A DNA stretch of 13,587 bases from an uncultured archaeon (GTDB lineage: Archaea; Nanobdellota; Nanobdellia; Pacearchaeales; GW2011-AR1): assembly GCA_903873955.1 (NCBI GenBank), contig CAIQQL010000006.1, forward strand, positions 1 to 13,587. The letters run 5' to 3'. This document shows positions 12,520 through 13,587 of the stretch, piece by piece (position 1 is the first letter of the stretch; each line of letters opens with the position of its first letter). The translations under genes and the position numbers were made by a program. Below the pieces are notes generated by a model. That model was given only the letters and a program-made list of their open reading frames with translations, searched no databases and had not been told where the DNA came from.

Positions 12520-13479
12520 ATGGTTCAAGAAACATATGATTTTATTATTGTAGGGGCGGGAGTGGCAGGTCTTGCTGCGGCAATGTATGGTGCGCGTTTG
12601 GGACTGAAGACACTTTGCTTGGGAACAATGTCCAGTTCAGAGTTGCCTGTGGGGGGAGTGATAACGACCACAGACATGGTTGAGAATTATCCTGGATTCA
12701 TAAAGATCAGCGGGCAGGGTTTGGGGGAGGCGATAGCAAATCATGCACGTTCCTATGAGCTCGTTACCATCAAGGAGGAAAAGGTTGAGGCGGTAGAGAA
12801 GCAAGACAGGCTTTTCAATGTGAAAACTTCTGAGAGTTCCTTTCAAGGAAAATCGATTCTTTTTGCCACCGGGACTAAATGGAAAAAGCTTGAAGTGCCT
12901 GGTGCCGTACGATTGGAGAATAGGGGTGTTGCCTATTGTGCACTCTGCGATGCGCCTCTCTTCAAGAACAAGGTCGTTGCAGTGGTCGGCGGTTCTGACT
13001 CTGCTGCGAAGGATGCATTGGTGCTCGCGGAACATGCCCAGAAAGTTTATATTATCTATCGCAAGGAGGCAATACGCGCTGAACCTATCAATCTTGCGCG
13101 TATCAAGGCAAGTACAAAGATTGAGATTATCAACAAAGCAAATGTGCTCGAGGTGCTTGGCGAAAAAAAGGTGCAGGGGGTCAGGCTTGATCGGGATTAT
13201 CAGGGTTCTTCAACGCTCAGACTTGATGGACTTTTTGTTGCCATCGGCCATGTCGTGCTCTCAGAGCTTGCAGAAAGATTAGGTGTTGCATTGAATGAGA
13301 AAAAAGAGATTATCATTGACCATAAGACCTCAACAACAAATCTTCCAGGTGTCTTTGCTGCAGGGGATGTTGCAGATAAGCCGTTCAAGCAGGCAATCAC
13401 CGGTGTGGCTGAAGGATGTACTGCTGCTTATTCGGCATATGACTACCTGCAGAGTCTTGAGCACACTACTTTTATATAG
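12520..13479 (+). CDS. trxB: Thioredoxin reductase (NAD(P)H-dependent flavoprotein)
   Basis: The 319-residue protein transfers electrons from NAD(P)H through FAD and a redox-active disulfide to thioredoxin or a glutaredoxin-like protein. Seen in order: FAD-binding G-x-G-x-x-G (VGAGVAG, 11-17), the active-site C-x-x-C at 140/143 (YCALCDAP), the pyridine-nucleotide site VVGGSDSAAKDAL (155-167), and the second FAD motif GVFAAGDVADKPFKQAITG near 283-301. The length is typical for the low-molecular-weight class. In the region that in NADPH enzymes reads HRRxxxR, this protein has YRKEAIR (180-186), so one His and one Arg are changed; cofactor preference is therefore uncertain. The ATG at 12520 is chosen from the TATA spacing and from the typical MVQETYDFIIVGAG start. 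No thioredoxin gene lies in the window. It is divergent from the coupled unknown pair. Confidence 0.95.
   Translation: MVQETYDFIIVGAGVAGLAAAMYGARLGLKTLCLGTMSSSELPVGGVITTTDMVENYPGFIKISGQGLGEAIANHARSYELVTIKEEKVEAVEKQDRLFNVKTSESSFQGKSILFATGTKWKKLEVPGAVRLENRGVAYCALCDAPLFKNKVVAVVGGSDSAAKDALVLAEHAQKVYIIYRKEAIRAEPINLARIKASTKIEIINKANVLEVLGEKKVQGVRLDRDYQGSSTLRLDGLFVAIGHVVLSELAERLGVALNEKKEIIIDHKTSTTNLPGVFAAGDVADKPFKQAITGVAEGCTAAYSAYDYLQSLEHTTFI
13471..13478 (+). promoter_or_regulatory. TATA box inside the end of trxB
   Basis: TTTATATA is centred about 26 nt before the ATG at 13500. The same bases encode the last residues and stop of trxB (Phe-Ile-stop), so the promoter of the next gene overlaps the coding end. 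Confidence 0.55.
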
Positions 13480-13499
13480 AGCCCGTGCCTTGCCATTGC

Positions 13500-13587
13500 A
13501 TGCCAAAAAAAGATAACACCTCTCTTTTCAGCCTGAGGTATTTTCCCTTGTCTACCGTTCTTTTTTATGGCGTGCTGCTGATTTTAC
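13500..13587 (+). CDS. Start of a probable membrane protein, truncated by the window edge
   Basis: An ATG at 13500 opens a frame that runs to the right edge without a stop. The 29 visible residues start with a charged MPKKDNTSLFS and continue as a hydrophobic segment (YFPLSTVLFYGVLLIL), so a membrane helix or signal anchor begins here. A TATA box at 13471-13478 with 26-nt spacing and no SD supports a leaderless start, as in its neighbours. The family cannot be named from this fragment. Confidence 0.5.
   Translation, partial: MPKKDNTSLFSLRYFPLSTVLFYGVLLIL

Noticed and set aside
1..13587. CRISPR arrays, insertion sequences, tRNA or rRNA genes
   Set aside because: I saw no spaced direct repeats, transposase motifs, terminal inverted repeats or tRNA-like cloverleaf sequences in the short intergenic regions.

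Overview
The window is a gene-dense piece of an archaeal chromosome. Archaeal or eukaryote-type replication proteins (a PCNA sliding clamp and a eukaryotic-type DNA primase) sit beside small cytosolic enzymes and several secreted, cysteine-rich, membrane-anchored proteins. Most genes have a TATA box centred 25-27 nt before the start codon and no Shine-Dalgarno (SD) sequence, the pattern of leaderless archaeal mRNAs. The primase fused to a PriL-like C-terminal domain and the style of the surface proteins suggest a DPANN lineage (Woesearchaeota/Pacearchaeota-like). That lineage call is inference, made without a database search.

Layout. Positions 1-163 hold the start of a gene leaving the window on the minus strand and its promoter region. 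Minus-strand PCNA (1413-679) is followed by an unknown 164-residue gene (658-164) with its own SD. Divergent from PCNA are a small secreted/anchored protein (1541-2236) and the primase (2285-3880). Then come a large surface protein with Tyr-Gly repeats (3921-5492), an anchored protein with a predicted alpha/alpha-toroid domain (5574-7487), a metallophosphoesterase (7535-8329) and a beta-rich anchored protein (8387-9715). This plus-strand run meets a minus-strand block: a conserved-looking hypothetical protein (10338-9778), a YbaK/PrdX-type tRNA deacylase (10886-10410), and a translationally coupled pair of unknown genes (12335-11250 and 11253-10930). Divergent from the pair is a thioredoxin reductase (12520-13479), followed by the start of a membrane protein that runs off the right edge.

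How the genes fit together. PCNA and primase belong to chromosome replication. The three large plus-strand surface proteins share one architecture: signal peptide, ectodomain, disulfide-rich module, one transmembrane helix and a short cytoplasmic tail. Two of them carry the same small Cys-Cys module. They look like part of a cell-surface inventory, but nothing in the sequence names their function. No mobile element, CRISPR array, tRNA or rRNA was seen, and no gene-free stretch exceeds 300 bases. The largest gaps are about 184 nt (12336-12519) and 127 nt (1414-1540), both divergent promoter regions.

No clear new system emerged. The best leads are the primase that appears to have lost its Fe-S ligands, the surface-protein set and the coupled unknown gene pair.
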